The translations under genes were made by a program, and so were the position numbers. From an uncultured Lamprocystis sp. (GTDB taxonomy: Bacteria; Pseudomonadota; Gammaproteobacteria; Chromatiales; Chromatiaceae): a stretch of 60,019 nucleotides of DNA. Below the pieces are notes generated by a model, which searched no databases, had not been told where the DNA came from, and worked only from the letters and a program-made list of their open reading frames with translations. The stretch lies in NCBI RefSeq assembly GCF_903933125.1, contig NZ_CAIZIZ010000098.1, positions 1 through 60,019 of the forward strand. The letters are read 5' to 3'. Every line of letters starts with the position of its first letter. The stretch's first letter is position 1. Positions 17,897 to 27,634 of this stretch are shown piece by piece.

Positions 17897-18946
17897 TGAG
17901 GCGTGAGACCAGTCCGTATAACCGACGTTTTTGCCGGTCCGGCTTGGCGTGACGACCGGGAACGCGGTCTGATAGACCGCGTTGACCAAGTGCGGCTGCC
18001 AGGTATCATCGCCTTCGGCGGGATAACCCGCCTGCTCATGCAGCCACTGATAAGCACGCAGCAACGCTTTGTCCTCCCAGTCAAGCACCGGGTAACCGGC
18101 ACGCTGCAAGATAACCGCTTGCGCCAGCGCGCCCTGAAGCGACTCGTAGACGTAGTTCTCTTTCGGCGGCGGCCACGTAAAACCGCCGCCGCGGCGCTGG
18201 TCGTCCGGGATCACCCCGTCGATACTGTGACCCTCGCGCGTGGCACCGCGGGGGTTGATGCCGACCGGATTCGCAGGGTCCGCCTGCCAGGCGAGATCAC
18301 CGTATCTGAACGCCGCGTGGCTCGTGCGATCACCTAGGAAACCTTTAAACACGATGGCCGCCTGCGCAAACTCGGCCGCATCGCCCAAGTAGGCCGCCAC
18401 CGCCAGTCGGCTCGCACCGGCCATCGTTCCCCAGTTGTTCGGTCGCTGTTCATGCGTCTGGCGCAACGTCCGACCCTCAAGCATCTTCTCGTCCAGCACC
18501 GTATCGAGCCAGACCCGAAACACCGCATCCTGCTCCGGCGGCAAGCCAACCAAATCGGCGGCCAGCACGTAGGCCATCAACTCCCGCCCGAGGGCAAGAC
18601 TTTCACCGCCGGCTTCCGTGCCGATCGCCGCCAGACAACCCGCAATCACCGCATCACGATACGCCGGTTCACCCGTACGGGCATAAACCAACGCTTTCGC
18701 CAGGATCAACACGTTCGTTGGATCTTCCTGATTCGAGAGATCGGGCGACCCGATCGGCTGATCGGCGTCGGCTCTCAGCTTATCCCAGGCCGGCCCTTGA
18801 GTCGGAAGCGCTCTTAAACGCTGGCGGTCGATCCAGATGCCATTCGCCAAGGCCTGCATATCGGGCGGGACTGCTTGCGAACCGGTCGCCGCAAACAGCA
18901 GTGTGATCAGAATCACAAAAACAAGAGATGCCGGAACATGAAGCAT
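17858..18946 (-). CDS. Alginate-lyase-like secreted protein
   Basis: A 362-aa protein with a Sec signal peptide (about 1-27, ending GSQA). The mature part is mostly α-helical. The RPNNWGTMAGASRLAVAAYLGD segment resembles the NNHGT-type motif of the (α/α) toroid alginate lyase superfamily, and a C-terminal YTDWSH may be functional. It is probably a periplasmic polysaccharide lyase or lyase-like factor trimming the polymer made by this cluster. The start at 18946 is preferred because the signal peptide begins there. The usual His in NNH is replaced by Trp, so the substrate or activity may differ. Confidence 0.6.
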   Translation of the reverse strand: MLHVPASLVFVILITLLFAATGSQAVPPDMQALANGIWIDRQRLRALPTQGPAWDKLRADADQPIGSPDLSNQEDPTNVLILAKALVYARTGEPAYRDAVIAGCLAAIGTEAGGESLALGRELMAYVLAADLVGLPPEQDAVFRVWLDTVLDEKMLEGRTLRQTHEQRPNNWGTMAGASRLAVAAYLGDAAEFAQAAIVFKGFLGDRTSHAAFRYGDLAWQADPANPVGINPRGATREGHSIDGVIPDDQRRGGGFTWPPPKENYVYESLQGALAQAVILQRAGYPVLDWEDKALLRAYQWLHEQAGYPAEGDDTWQPHLVNAVYQTAFPVVTPSRTGKNVGYTDWSHASLPAPQGLRINQP

Positions 18947-19010
18947 TACAGAGTCCTCGGGCTGGGAACCGTCACGCGCTCTTTTCTGAAACACTCCTGC
19001 ATAATGATAC

Positions 19011-19016
19011 TATAAT
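19011..19016 (+). promoter_or_regulatory. Candidate -10 element (TATAAT)
   Basis: A perfect TATAAT lies in an AT-rich island of the 240-bp divergent region, about 170 bp before the methyltransferase start. The -35 position (about 18988-18993, GAAACA) is poor, so this is only a candidate. Confidence 0.3.
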
Positions 19017-19186
19017 ATTATTCGCCGTGTTGTTCCGATCAACCCGCGCCATCGCTGCCGACCGGCAACGGGTCGCGCGCAGGCGTCGCGCGGCTAAGCT
19101 TTTCAGTCTCGCCTTTTTCTTTTCGGCCAGGTTCCAAGGATAGCGCCTTGCCTGGTGTGATACATCGGACTTATCGAGGAATCGCG

Positions 19187-20035
19187 ATGTTTACACAGTC
19201 GATACTGGATTACCTCGGTTGCCCGACCTGTGGCGGGGCACCGCTGAGCCTGGAAGCCTCCCGCGAGCAGGCCGGAACCATTATGGAGGGCAGCCTGCGC
19301 TGCACCGCGACGCACCGCTTTCCGATCCACTCCGGCGTCCCCATCCTGATTGATCAGTCGACGATGATTGGGGATGAATGGAAACTCTGGCAGGAACACC
19401 TGAATGGCTTCCAAAAGCGGCGCGAGCGGCGGGAGCGCGAGAAGATCCAGATCACCAGCAAACTGGGGCGGGCCAGTATCCAACAACATCATTTCAGCAC
19501 CTTCACCGGTATCCAGGCGGGTCGATTGCTGGATGTCGGCTGCGGGCCAGGCAAGTTCCGCTACTGTTTCGACCAGCACCGCGTCGAGTATGTTGGGCTT
19601 GATCCCATCGTTCTGCCGGATACGGACGATTTCCCCTTTATCGCCGGACTGGCCGAATATCTTCCCTTCAAGACGGCAAGTTTTACCGACGTGACGGTTC
19701 TCGCGGCCTTGGATCACTTCAAAGATAAGCCGGCTTTCTTCAGCGAGGTGCGCCGGGTTTTGGTTCCCGGCGGCCGTTTCCACCTACTGCAAAGTATTCA
19801 TGAAGCGAATGGCTTGAAGGGCACATTGAAATACCTGGCTCATGAGACCAAAGACTATATTGAATCCCGTTTGGGCGAGGCCAATCCTGAAGGCGTTCCG
19901 CCCCACATGACGGAGTTCGGCGGCAACGATTTGGCAGCATTGCTTCGGCAGTTTTTCACCTTGGATAAAGAACAACGCTACGAGGCACGCTTGCTGGCCC
20001 CTACCCGCATGTTTATCAGCATGCGCGCGGCATGA
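19187..20035 (+). CDS. SAM-dependent methyltransferase with Trm112-like zinc ribbon
   Basis: A 282-aa protein. Residues 1-60 form a Trm112p-like domain with CPTCGG and HRFPIHSGVPILI. A class I methyltransferase domain follows, with LLDVGCGPGKFRY (motif I) and LDPIV. VLAALDHFKDKPAFFSEVRRVLVPGG is the typical DHF..KP...EV.RVL.PGG signature of methyltransferases in glycan clusters. The ATG at 19187 is preceded by GAGGA. It opens the second, smaller polysaccharide gene group (19187-23711). The target is probably a sugar or a lipid-linked intermediate, but this is not visible. Confidence 0.75.
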   Translation: MFTQSILDYLGCPTCGGAPLSLEASREQAGTIMEGSLRCTATHRFPIHSGVPILIDQSTMIGDEWKLWQEHLNGFQKRRERREREKIQITSKLGRASIQQHHFSTFTGIQAGRLLDVGCGPGKFRYCFDQHRVEYVGLDPIVLPDTDDFPFIAGLAEYLPFKTASFTDVTVLAALDHFKDKPAFFSEVRRVLVPGGRFHLLQSIHEANGLKGTLKYLAHETKDYIESRLGEANPEGVPPHMTEFGGNDLAALLRQFFTLDKEQRYEARLLAPTRMFISMRAA

Positions 20036-20084
20036 AAGTGGCAATTGGTGGGCGGAAAGACGGCACATCGGCTGATGATAATCT

Positions 20085-20738
20085 ATGACACATATTGAAC
20101 AGAAACAACGCCATGTGCTTGAGCAGATCGCGGAAGCGAAACGCATATTATGCGCTATCGAATTTGCTCTGCACCACCAGATTCCGGCCACGCTTCTCAT
20201 CACCAGCGCGGCGCCCGGAGAGGGCAAGAGCGTATTCGCTTCGATACTCGCGACCACTGCTGCAAAAAGCGGTAAGTATCGCGTGGCCGCACTCGACCTG
20301 AATTGGTACAGGCCGGCGCTTCATCGGTTTTTCGATCTTGATCACCAGCATCTTTCAAAAACGATTCTTGACACTGACCTCGACCACCTCGTGTGTCACT
20401 GCGGGCAAGATTCGTTAGACATCTTGACCGCCCCGGCGGATTACGTGGAACAAGCGCCATCAACTGACCAGATCGTACCGGCCATCGCCCGGCTAATCAA
20501 GCAGGCCAACGACTCTTATGATCTGGTGATCATCGACAGCGCTGCTATTTTTCCAACGAACCGGCTGATGATCGACCCCGTGGTACTTTCGGGTATCACG
20601 GCGGGTGTCGTGATGGTGGTGTTATCAGCGGCAACACCCAAGCAGCAGGTGAGGAAGGCGCAAAAGATTATGGAAACCGCTGGAGCGAATATCCTGGGGG
20701 TGGTCAATAATCAGTGGAAAATTACGCGGAAGCGATGA
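20085..20738 (+). CDS. CpsD-like P-loop ATPase without tyrosine tail
   Basis: A 217-aa ATPase of the BY-kinase/MinD family. Walker A is SAAPGEGKS (about 41-49), Walker A' is VAALDLNWYRP and Walker B is DLVIIDSA. The C-terminus (VVNNQWKITRKR) has no tyrosine cluster, unlike the paralogue at 5377, so autophosphorylation of a tail is unlikely. It lies 50 bp after the methyltransferase gene and upstream of a copolymerase-like gene, and probably energises or regulates the latter. Confidence 0.7.
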   Translation: MTHIEQKQRHVLEQIAEAKRILCAIEFALHHQIPATLLITSAAPGEGKSVFASILATTAAKSGKYRVAALDLNWYRPALHRFFDLDHQHLSKTILDTDLDHLVCHCGQDSLDILTAPADYVEQAPSTDQIVPAIARLIKQANDSYDLVIIDSAAIFPTNRLMIDPVVLSGITAGVVMVVLSAATPKQQVRKAQKIMETAGANILGVVNNQWKITRKR

Positions 20739-20852
20739 CTGAGACCAGCCGCCGCCGCGCGACCAGCGCTCACCAGAGCGCTGAGATTCATCGTCCGGCA
20801 CAACCCAGGGCGTGCGTTCGCCGCGTCCCGCAACAGCACTCAGGACATCACC

Positions 20853-21620
20853 ATGGACTTTTACCTGAAACGTTTTGGCATTGCCCTGCGCACTCACCAG
20901 CGCTGGGCCTTGTTGGTTCTGCTGGCATTGTCTTTGTACCTGATTGGCGCGGCACTGCGCGATGTGACCTACACTCTTTCGCGGGAAGTCCAGCCCTACA
21001 CGGCAAACCTTCCGGTAGCCGCATCAACCAGCCCGGTCGACACCCTGACCATGGACGTGTTACTGGCGGATCCGGACCTGCTGTTTCTGGACGGCTTCGC
21101 AATGACGCAATTACAAAAGGAACTGCGGCTGCAGCCGACTTCGGACGCGTTGGCGGATGAGCACGCGCTTCGTCGGCTCGTGCATTCCAGCCTCTCTTTG
21201 TCGGCAATTGGTGATTCCAGTTTGCGTGTGAGCTACCGGGGCAACGATGCGACCCTCGGGCGCGTACTGGTCGAGTTCTACACGGAGCGACTCCTGAAAC
21301 GGGTCGCTGATGGCGTCATGCGCACGCAGTCCCGACTCGCCCCGACGGCGCGGCCATTGCTGCCCGCCGGCACTATTCAGGTGATTACGGAGCATTCGCC
21401 GTGGGCCGCGAACCGTCTGCGCCCGACCATCGCCGTGCTGCTGATCTCTTCCTTGAGCGTGTTGATCCTGATCGGTCTTTTTGAGCTTAACGATCCCTCA
21501 TTTAAATCGGAGCGGCACATCGCACGCTATCTCGCGCTCCCGGTCCTCGGTGCGATACCTGATGCCGGACCGCTGCTACGAACGCTGCCGGATTTGCCGG
21601 ATTGCGGGTCAACTGACTGA
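20853..21620 (+). CDS. Short Wzz-like polysaccharide copolymerase
   Basis: A 255-aa inner-membrane protein with a membrane helix at about 19-35, a reduced periplasmic region with little coiled coil, and a second helix at about 190-210. It ends in a cytoplasmic stretch SERHIARYLALPVLGAIPD, the segment that leads into the kinase in fused Wzc proteins. The layout is that of a Wzz/GumC protein but roughly half the length of the one at 7132. The start is ATG at 20853. With the ATPase at 20085 it forms a second split Wzc-type pair. Confidence 0.6.
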   Translation: MDFYLKRFGIALRTHQRWALLVLLALSLYLIGAALRDVTYTLSREVQPYTANLPVAASTSPVDTLTMDVLLADPDLLFLDGFAMTQLQKELRLQPTSDALADEHALRRLVHSSLSLSAIGDSSLRVSYRGNDATLGRVLVEFYTERLLKRVADGVMRTQSRLAPTARPLLPAGTIQVITEHSPWAANRLRPTIAVLLISSLSVLILIGLFELNDPSFKSERHIARYLALPVLGAIPDAGPLLRTLPDLPDCGSTD

Positions 21621-21656
21621 CGCGATGGTCGACGCCTAACCATGAAGGGTTCTCTG

Positions 21657-23711
21657 ATGAAAAGCGGTATCGGATCTTACCTGTACGCGGGCCTGTCATG
21701 CGTTCTTGCCGTCATGGCCGCACCAGCCGTATCGGATCAGTATGTGTTGACTTGGGAGCCGGTTAATGATGCTCGCATCACCGGTTACACCATTTATCGC
21801 GGCGCCGAATCCCGTATCTACGATTACTCGGTGAGCGTCGGCAATCAAACGACGTTCACCTTCACCGACCTCGATCCCGCTACGGTTTATTACTTTGCCG
21901 TTAGGGCAAATAGCAGATCCGGCGCGGCTTCCGATTCTTCCAACGAAATCACATCCGGATATTTTCGATACGTCTTCGGGATGGGCGCCAGCCCCGAGCA
22001 CAGCGGTCAACTGGAAGTCGTCAACCTGAGTCGGATATTCGAGCAGAACGTCCGCTCCGGCTGGTCAGCCTACAATGAACTTAGTGGCGAGGCGCGCGTC
22101 GCCACCGGCGACATCGATGGCGACGGGAGAGATGAGATCGTCATCGGTTTTGCTCCGGTCAACCAAACCGGCATACCGGGCGGCCGTTTCCAGATTCTCG
22201 ATGACGATTTCTCTCACTTGCTCTGGGGTCAGGTCGACTGGTCGGACTACAATGCCGCGAGCGGCGAAACGCGTCCCGCTATCGGTGATATCGATGGCGA
22301 TGGGAAAGATGAGATCATCATCGGGCTCGGGCAAGGTGGAGACGGGAAAATGGCGATCTTTCGTTTGACGGATCGCGCGCTCGCGCCAATCGGCTGGGCC
22401 GACATCAACTGGCCGGAATACGGCCAGGCGAATGGTGAAACCTGGCCTGCCCTGGGTGATATCGATGGTGACGGACGGGATGAACTGGTGATTGGTCTGG
22501 GCGGCGGCGGCTTCGGAACCTTTCTGGTCAAGAACGGCTTCGATGCGGCGCGCCTGACCGCAGGAGTCGATCCGTGGCTCGACGAGGTTCAGGGGAACCT
22601 GTCATGGGCCGAATACGCTAATCAAGTGGGAGAAACACGGCCTGCCCTTGGTGATCTCAGTGGCGATGGCAACCAGGAAATCGTCATCGGTCTTGGACCC
22701 GCCGGTGGCGGCACGATCGAGGTTTTTGATTATGTTCAGTCCGCGGTTGTCCACATGGCATCGGCGGGTGTGCACTGGCCCGATTACAACATCGCCAATG
22801 GTGAGACCCGCCCTGCGATCGGAGACATCGACGGTGATCAGCGCGGAGAGATTCTCGTTGGCCTGGGCGCCGGCGGCGGCGGCTATGTCGATCTGTTCGA
22901 CGATGCGCAGACGCAATTTCTCAATCTCGACAGTTTACGGTTAGGCACTGCCGCCTATCAGGCTGAAAATGGCGGATTTTGGCCGGCCGTCAAACAAGAG
23001 CACGACGCCCCGCCCGAACCGCCTGTCACCTATCTACTCAGCGTGCTGAAGAACGGCACCGGCAGCGGGGTTGTTGCCGGCGGCGGTCGTTATCCGGTCG
23101 GCACCACCGTGACCCCGACCGCAACTGCCGGGGACGATTCAACCTTTAACGGCTGGACTCCGAGCAGTTGTGGCACGTCTTTCGCGCTCGGCACGGACAC
23201 AACATGCACGGCCGCCTTTACGTTGCGCCCCAAACATACACTGACCGTCACCCGCAGCGGAAGCGGTGACGTGACCAGTACACCGCGTGGAATTAACTGC
23301 GGGAGTGATTGCACGGAAGCTTATGTCAGCGGCACCGTTGTCACCTTACTGCCTGTCCCGGCCGGCGCATATCGGTTTTCCGGCTGGAGCAATGCCTGCA
23401 CCGGGACGGGAGCCTGTGTGATCGCGATGAGCGCTGCTAAGAGCGCCAGAGCGACCTTTACGGCGATGCCCAAATACACCTTGACTGTTAAACGCAGCGG
23501 CAGCGGTACGGTGACAAGTGCGCCGGCAGGGATCGCCTGCGGCAGCGACTGTAAGGAGGTTTATCTCAGCGGCACCGCGGTCGCACTGACCCCCACACCC
23601 ACGACCGGGTACCTGTTTTCGCGCTGGAGCGGCGCCTGCACCGGGACGGGCCCCTGTACCGTGACCCTGTCGGGAAACAAGACGGCGACCGCCTACTTCA
23701 TTCGGAAATAG
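21657..23711 (+). CDS. Secreted FN3-VCBS-InlB-repeat protein
   Basis: A large extracellular or cell-surface protein (684 aa) with an N-terminal signal peptide (about 1-28). An FN3 domain follows (about 28-100, YVLTWEPVNDARITGYTIYRG). Six FG-GAP/VCBS-type repeats of about 60 aa have the pattern GDIDGDGRDEIVIG and a calcium-loop D-x-D-x-D-G; the WxxYNxxxGExRPAIG linkers are nearly identical between repeats. Three C-terminal divergent InlB-type repeats of about 75 aa follow, each with paired cysteines (CGSDC and CTGTG-CV/T). The start at 21657 has AAGGG just upstream; ATG 21642 is an alternative. It is likely a calcium-stabilised surface adhesin or polysaccharide-binding protein; no enzymatic domain is seen. 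Confidence 0.75.
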   Translation: MKSGIGSYLYAGLSCVLAVMAAPAVSDQYVLTWEPVNDARITGYTIYRGAESRIYDYSVSVGNQTTFTFTDLDPATVYYFAVRANSRSGAASDSSNEITSGYFRYVFGMGASPEHSGQLEVVNLSRIFEQNVRSGWSAYNELSGEARVATGDIDGDGRDEIVIGFAPVNQTGIPGGRFQILDDDFSHLLWGQVDWSDYNAASGETRPAIGDIDGDGKDEIIIGLGQGGDGKMAIFRLTDRALAPIGWADINWPEYGQANGETWPALGDIDGDGRDELVIGLGGGGFGTFLVKNGFDAARLTAGVDPWLDEVQGNLSWAEYANQVGETRPALGDLSGDGNQEIVIGLGPAGGGTIEVFDYVQSAVVHMASAGVHWPDYNIANGETRPAIGDIDGDQRGEILVGLGAGGGGYVDLFDDAQTQFLNLDSLRLGTAAYQAENGGFWPAVKQEHDAPPEPPVTYLLSVLKNGTGSGVVAGGGRYPVGTTVTPTATAGDDSTFNGWTPSSCGTSFALGTDTTCTAAFTLRPKHTLTVTRSGSGDVTSTPRGINCGSDCTEAYVSGTVVTLLPVPAGAYRFSGWSNACTGTGACVIAMSAAKSARATFTAMPKYTLTVKRSGSGTVTSAPAGIACGSDCKEVYLSGTAVALTPTPTTGYLFSRWSGACTGTGPCTVTLSGNKTATAYFIRK

Positions 23712-23828
23712 GGCTGGCGACACACGCTCGCCCCCAGCGACGACACCGCCTGACTGACACCCGCCGGCTGTGCTAGGGTTATTCTCGCGTAGCCCCCCAA
23801 CGCCGCGGATACCTGACCCGGAGGCCCC

Positions 23829-24308
23829 ATGCTGACACTGCGAATCAATGGTACCGAGCACCAACTGGACCTGGACCCGGCGATGCCACTGTTGTGGGCG
23901 ATCCGCGAGCATGTCGGTTTGACTGGAACCAAGTACGGGTGCGGCATGGCCCAGTGCGGAGCCTGTACCGTATTTCTTAACGGGGCGCCGGTGCGCTCCT
24001 GCTCCACCCCCGTGTCGGTCGCTGCCGGCGGGGAGGTCGTGACGATCGAAGGACTGGTCAAGGGGCTTGGCGTCGGCGCTCTCGGCAAGGTTGGTCAGGC
24101 GGTGCGCACCGCCTGGCTGGAGTTGGACGTGGTGCAGTGCGGATTCTGTCAATCCGGCCAGATCCTTGCCGCCACCGCCCTGCTCGCCGAAAACCCTGAC
24201 CCGACCAACGCGCAGATCGACGCTGCCATGTCCGGCAACCTCTGCCGCTGCGCCACCTATGCCCGCATCCGCGACGCCATCCGGCGCGCCGCCGACGCCT
24301 TGGTGTAA
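23829..24308 (+). CDS. 2Fe-2S subunit of a molybdenum hydroxylase (IorA/XdhA type)
   Basis: A 159-aa electron-transfer subunit with two [2Fe-2S] clusters. The plant-ferredoxin-type cluster is held by [15 protein letters not shown] and a following Cys (RSC). The helical second cluster is held by QCGFCQSGQ and [11 protein letters not shown]. Length and motifs match the small subunit of isoquinoline 1-oxidoreductase/aldehyde dehydrogenase-type enzymes. It passes electrons from the Mo site in the next gene product to an acceptor. The stop overlaps the region just before the large subunit, so the two are co-translated. Confidence 0.92.
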   Translation: MLTLRINGTEHQLDLDPAMPLLWAIREHVGLTGTKYGCGMAQCGACTVFLNGAPVRSCSTPVSVAAGGEVVTIEGLVKGLGVGALGKVGQAVRTAWLELDVVQCGFCQSGQILAATALLAENPDPTNAQIDAAMSGNLCRCATYARIRDAIRRAADALV

Positions 24309-24322
24309 TGGGAGAAGCGACG

Positions 24323-26539
24323 ATGAAAACCACCAACCACCAGATGGCAACCATCGCCCCCGACACCATCGAGAACGCGGGGCGCCGCACCTTCTTAGAA
24401 GCCGGGATCGCGGCCGGCGCCGGACTGCTGCTGGGACTGCGCATCGGCCCGGTCCCCGCGGCCGACACCGGCCATGCCGGGACGGCTCCGGCCGCGGCGG
24501 CGACCTTCGCACCCAACGCCTTCGTGCGCATCGGCACGGATGACACCGTGACCGTCATCGTCAAGCACCTGGAGATGGGCCAGGGCACCTTTACCGGACT
24601 GCCTACCCTGGTGGCCGAGGAACTGGATGCGGCCTGGGACCAGATCCGGGCGGAGGGCGCCCCGGCCGACGCGACGCGCTACAACAATCTCCTCTGGGGC
24701 AGCGCCCAGGGGACCGGCGGCAGTACCGCCCTCGCCAATTCGTTCGAGCAACTGCGCAAGGCCGGCGCCGCCGCCCGCCAGATGCTGGTCGCCGCGGCGG
24801 CGCAACGCTGGCAGGTCCCGGCCGCCGAGGTCCAGGTCAAGGACGGTGTGATCAGCCATCATGCCGGCCACAGTGCGCGCTTCGGCGAACTGGCTGAGGC
24901 GGCGGCCAGACTGACGGTTCCCACGGAAGTCCGGCTCAAGGACCCGGCTCAGTTCAAACTCATTGGCCAACCGGGGCTGCACCGCACGGACGGGCCGTCC
25001 AAAACGGACGGCAGCGCCCTGTTCACCCAGGATGTGCGCCTGCCCGGTCTGCTGACCGCGCTGGTGGTACACCCACCCCGCTTCGGTGCCCGGGTCAAGC
25101 GCATCCATGACACCGAGGCCCGCGCCATTCCGGGCGTCGAGCGGATCGCCGAAATCCCGAGCGGGGTGGCGATCATCGCCCGTGACTTCTGGACAGCCCG
25201 ACGCGCCCAAGACACCCTGCGGGTGGATTGGGACGAAACCGACGCCATGACCGAGGGCACCGCCGAGATCCTGGCACGCTATCGGGAACTGGCCAAGTCG
25301 CCCGGCGCCATCGCCCGCCAGGACGGAGACGTGGACGCCGCGCTCGCCGGTGCCGCCCAGGTCATCGAGGCCGAGTACAGCGTTCCCTATCTGGCCCATG
25401 CCGCCATGGAGCCGATGAACTGCGTCATCGAGCCCACGGATCACGGCATCCGGGTCTGGAACGGCGAACAGTTCCAGACCGGCGATCAGGCGGCCCTGGC
25501 CAAGGTCTTCGAACTCGCTCCCGAGCAGATCGAGATCCGCATGTTGTTCGCCGGCGGATCATTCGGTCGGCGCGCCAACCCGGCGTCGGACTATCTGATC
25601 GAAGCGGCGCACTGTTACCTGGCCCTGCGCGCCCGGCTGCCGGTTAAACTCCAGTGGACCCGCGAAGACGACATGCGGGCCGGCTGGTACCGGCCGCTGT
25701 ATCTGCATCGCATCCGCGCGGGGATCGACAGCAAGGGCCGACCGGTCGCCTGGGACCAGCGCATCGTGGGTCAGTCCATCATCGCCGGGTCGGCTTTCGA
25801 GCCCATGCTGATCACGGACGGGGTGGACCAGACCTCCGTGGAGGGCGCCGCCAACCTCCCCTACGCCGTTCCACACTTCCGGCTGGACCTGCACTCGCCG
25901 CAGCTGCCGGTCCCGGTCCAGTGGTGGCGCTCAGTCGGGTCCACCCATACCGCCTTTGCCGGGGAGTGCATGATCGACGAACTGGCCGTGGCGGCCGGCC
26001 AGGACCCGGTCGCCTATCGCCTGCGCCTGCTGAAGAACCACCCACGTCACCTGGGCGTGCTGAAACTTGCGGCGGAGAAGGCCGGCTGGGGCCAGTCCCT
26101 GCCCAAGGGCCGCGGACGCGGGGTGGCGGTCCATGAATCCTTCGGGACCACGGTCGCGCAGGTGGCCGAGGTCACGGTGCGCAAGGGCGGCCAATTCCGA
26201 GTGGACCGGGTGGTGATCGCGGTGGACTGCGGCCTCGCCGTCAACCCGGACGTGATCCGCGCCCAAATGGAAGGCGGCATGGGCTTCGGGCTCTCCGCGG
26301 CCCTGCTCGGCGAAATCCGCATCGAGCAGGGATCCGTGATCCAGTCGAACTTCCACGACTATCAGATCCTGCGCATCGACCGGATGCCGGAGGTCGAGGT
26401 GCACATCGTCCCCTCGGCGCAGCCGCCCACCGGGGTCGGCGAACCAGCGACACCCGTCATCGCCCCGGCGGTAGCCAATGCACTCTTCGCGGTCACCGGA
26501 CAGCGACTGCGCAGCCTGCCGCTGCGCTTGTCCCCGTAG
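24323..26539 (+). CDS. Molybdopterin-binding subunit of an isoquinoline 1-oxidoreductase-like enzyme
   Basis: A 738-aa catalytic subunit of the xanthine oxidase family, IorB subgroup. It carries a Tat-type signal ([21 protein letters not shown]), so the folded holoenzyme is probably exported to the periplasm with the small subunit. Moco-binding segments seen include [46 protein letters not shown] and a C-terminal [18 protein letters not shown] with the catalytic Glu. ATG 24323 is preferred over 24308 because GGAGAAG precedes it. There is no FAD subunit nearby, typical of the cytochrome-linked IorAB type. The substrate, an N-heterocycle or aldehyde, is undetermined. Confidence 0.88.
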   Translation: MKTTNHQMATIAPDTIENAGRRTFLEAGIAAGAGLLLGLRIGPVPAADTGHAGTAPAAAATFAPNAFVRIGTDDTVTVIVKHLEMGQGTFTGLPTLVAEELDAAWDQIRAEGAPADATRYNNLLWGSAQGTGGSTALANSFEQLRKAGAAARQMLVAAAAQRWQVPAAEVQVKDGVISHHAGHSARFGELAEAAARLTVPTEVRLKDPAQFKLIGQPGLHRTDGPSKTDGSALFTQDVRLPGLLTALVVHPPRFGARVKRIHDTEARAIPGVERIAEIPSGVAIIARDFWTARRAQDTLRVDWDETDAMTEGTAEILARYRELAKSPGAIARQDGDVDAALAGAAQVIEAEYSVPYLAHAAMEPMNCVIEPTDHGIRVWNGEQFQTGDQAALAKVFELAPEQIEIRMLFAGGSFGRRANPASDYLIEAAHCYLALRARLPVKLQWTREDDMRAGWYRPLYLHRIRAGIDSKGRPVAWDQRIVGQSIIAGSAFEPMLITDGVDQTSVEGAANLPYAVPHFRLDLHSPQLPVPVQWWRSVGSTHTAFAGECMIDELAVAAGQDPVAYRLRLLKNHPRHLGVLKLAAEKAGWGQSLPKGRGRGVAVHESFGTTVAQVAEVTVRKGGQFRVDRVVIAVDCGLAVNPDVIRAQMEGGMGFGLSAALLGEIRIEQGSVIQSNFHDYQILRIDRMPEVEVHIVPSAQPPTGVGEPATPVIAPAVANALFAVTGQRLRSLPLRLSP

Positions 26540-26566
26540 GGTTCGCTCCGCGGACCGACGCCCGCC

Positions 26567-27583
26567 ATGACCGCCGAACCCGATGATCTCTTTGAGAATA
26601 TCGCCACCTGGCACGCTCAAGGGAAACGCGTCGCCCTGGCGACCCTGGTGCGCGGCGGGTCCTCATTACGCCCTATCGGCAGCCAACTGGCAGTGGCGGA
26701 TGACGGCACCTTTCGCGGCTCGATCTCCGGCGGCTGTATCGAGAGCGCGGTCATCGCGCAGGCACTGGCGTCGATCGCCGACGGTCAACCGCGCCTGCGT
26801 GACTTCGTCATCGGCGACCCGGACGCCGCGACGGCCGGGCTCGCCTGCGGCGGACGCGTTCAGGTCTTCATCGTGCGGATCGACCCGACCGGCGCGTTCG
26901 AACACCTGCTCACCGCGCACCGGGCGCGGCGTCCCGCGGCACTGGTCACACGCCTGGCCGACGGCGCCATGGTGATGGTCGACGATGACACCCTGGATGG
27001 CGACCTGCCGCTGACTCCGCCGCTGCTCGACCGGGTTCATGCGCACATCGCGGCGGAACGCAGCGGCCTGCTGGAAACCGACCCGGCGCTGCTCGTGCAG
27101 GTCGCTGCACCCATGCCGCGCCTGCTCCTCATCGGCGCCGTGCACATCGCCCAGATACTCGCACCCATGGCCCGACTCGCTGGCTTCGCGGTGATCGTGA
27201 TCGACCCGCGCCCGGCCTTTGCCGACCCGGCACGCTTCCCTGGGATCGCGCTCATCACCGACGCGCCGGAGGCCGCCCTGCTGCGCCTGGCGCCAGACCC
27301 ACGCACGGCGGTCGTCGTCCTGGCGCACGATCCGCGACTGGATGACCCCGCACTCACGGCGGCGCTCGCCAGCCCCGCTTTCTATATTGGCGCACTCGGC
27401 AGCCGCCGCACCCAGGACCAGCGGCTGGAACGCCTGCGCAGGGCCGGACTGGCGACACAGACATCGCGCATCCACGGGCCGGTCGGACTCGACTTGGGCG
27501 GCCGCGCACCGGCCGAGATTGCGGTGGCCATTCTGGCTGAGATCATCCAAACCCGTTATCCGGGCAACAGCGGTCGACGCTGA
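26567..27583 (+). CDS. xdhC: XdhC-family molybdenum cofactor maturation/insertion protein
   Basis: A 338-aa cytoplasmic chaperone that binds sulfurated molybdenum cofactor and delivers it to xanthine-oxidase-family enzymes. The N-terminal XdhC/CoxI domain has LVRGGSSLRPIGSQLAV and FRGSISGGCIESAV with the conserved Cys. The C-terminal Rossmann domain has LLLIGAVHIAQILAPMAR and FYIGALGSRRTQDQRLERL. It follows the large subunit by 27 bp, matching its expected client. Confidence 0.9.
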   Translation: MTAEPDDLFENIATWHAQGKRVALATLVRGGSSLRPIGSQLAVADDGTFRGSISGGCIESAVIAQALASIADGQPRLRDFVIGDPDAATAGLACGGRVQVFIVRIDPTGAFEHLLTAHRARRPAALVTRLADGAMVMVDDDTLDGDLPLTPPLLDRVHAHIAAERSGLLETDPALLVQVAAPMPRLLLIGAVHIAQILAPMARLAGFAVIVIDPRPAFADPARFPGIALITDAPEAALLRLAPDPRTAVVVLAHDPRLDDPALTAALASPAFYIGALGSRRTQDQRLERLRRAGLATQTSRIHGPVGLDLGGRAPAEIAVAILAEIIQTRYPGNSGRR

Positions 27584-27634
27584 TCGCTCTTTCCAGGCTG
27601 AGCACAGATCAACGGGGCGACATCGGCGACACCA

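Noticed and set aside
23346-24512. 388-aa open frame on the minus strand
   Set aside because: It runs across the end of the secreted repeat protein and the 2Fe-2S subunit on the opposite strand; low-complexity Gly/Arg/Pro composition and no family similarity.
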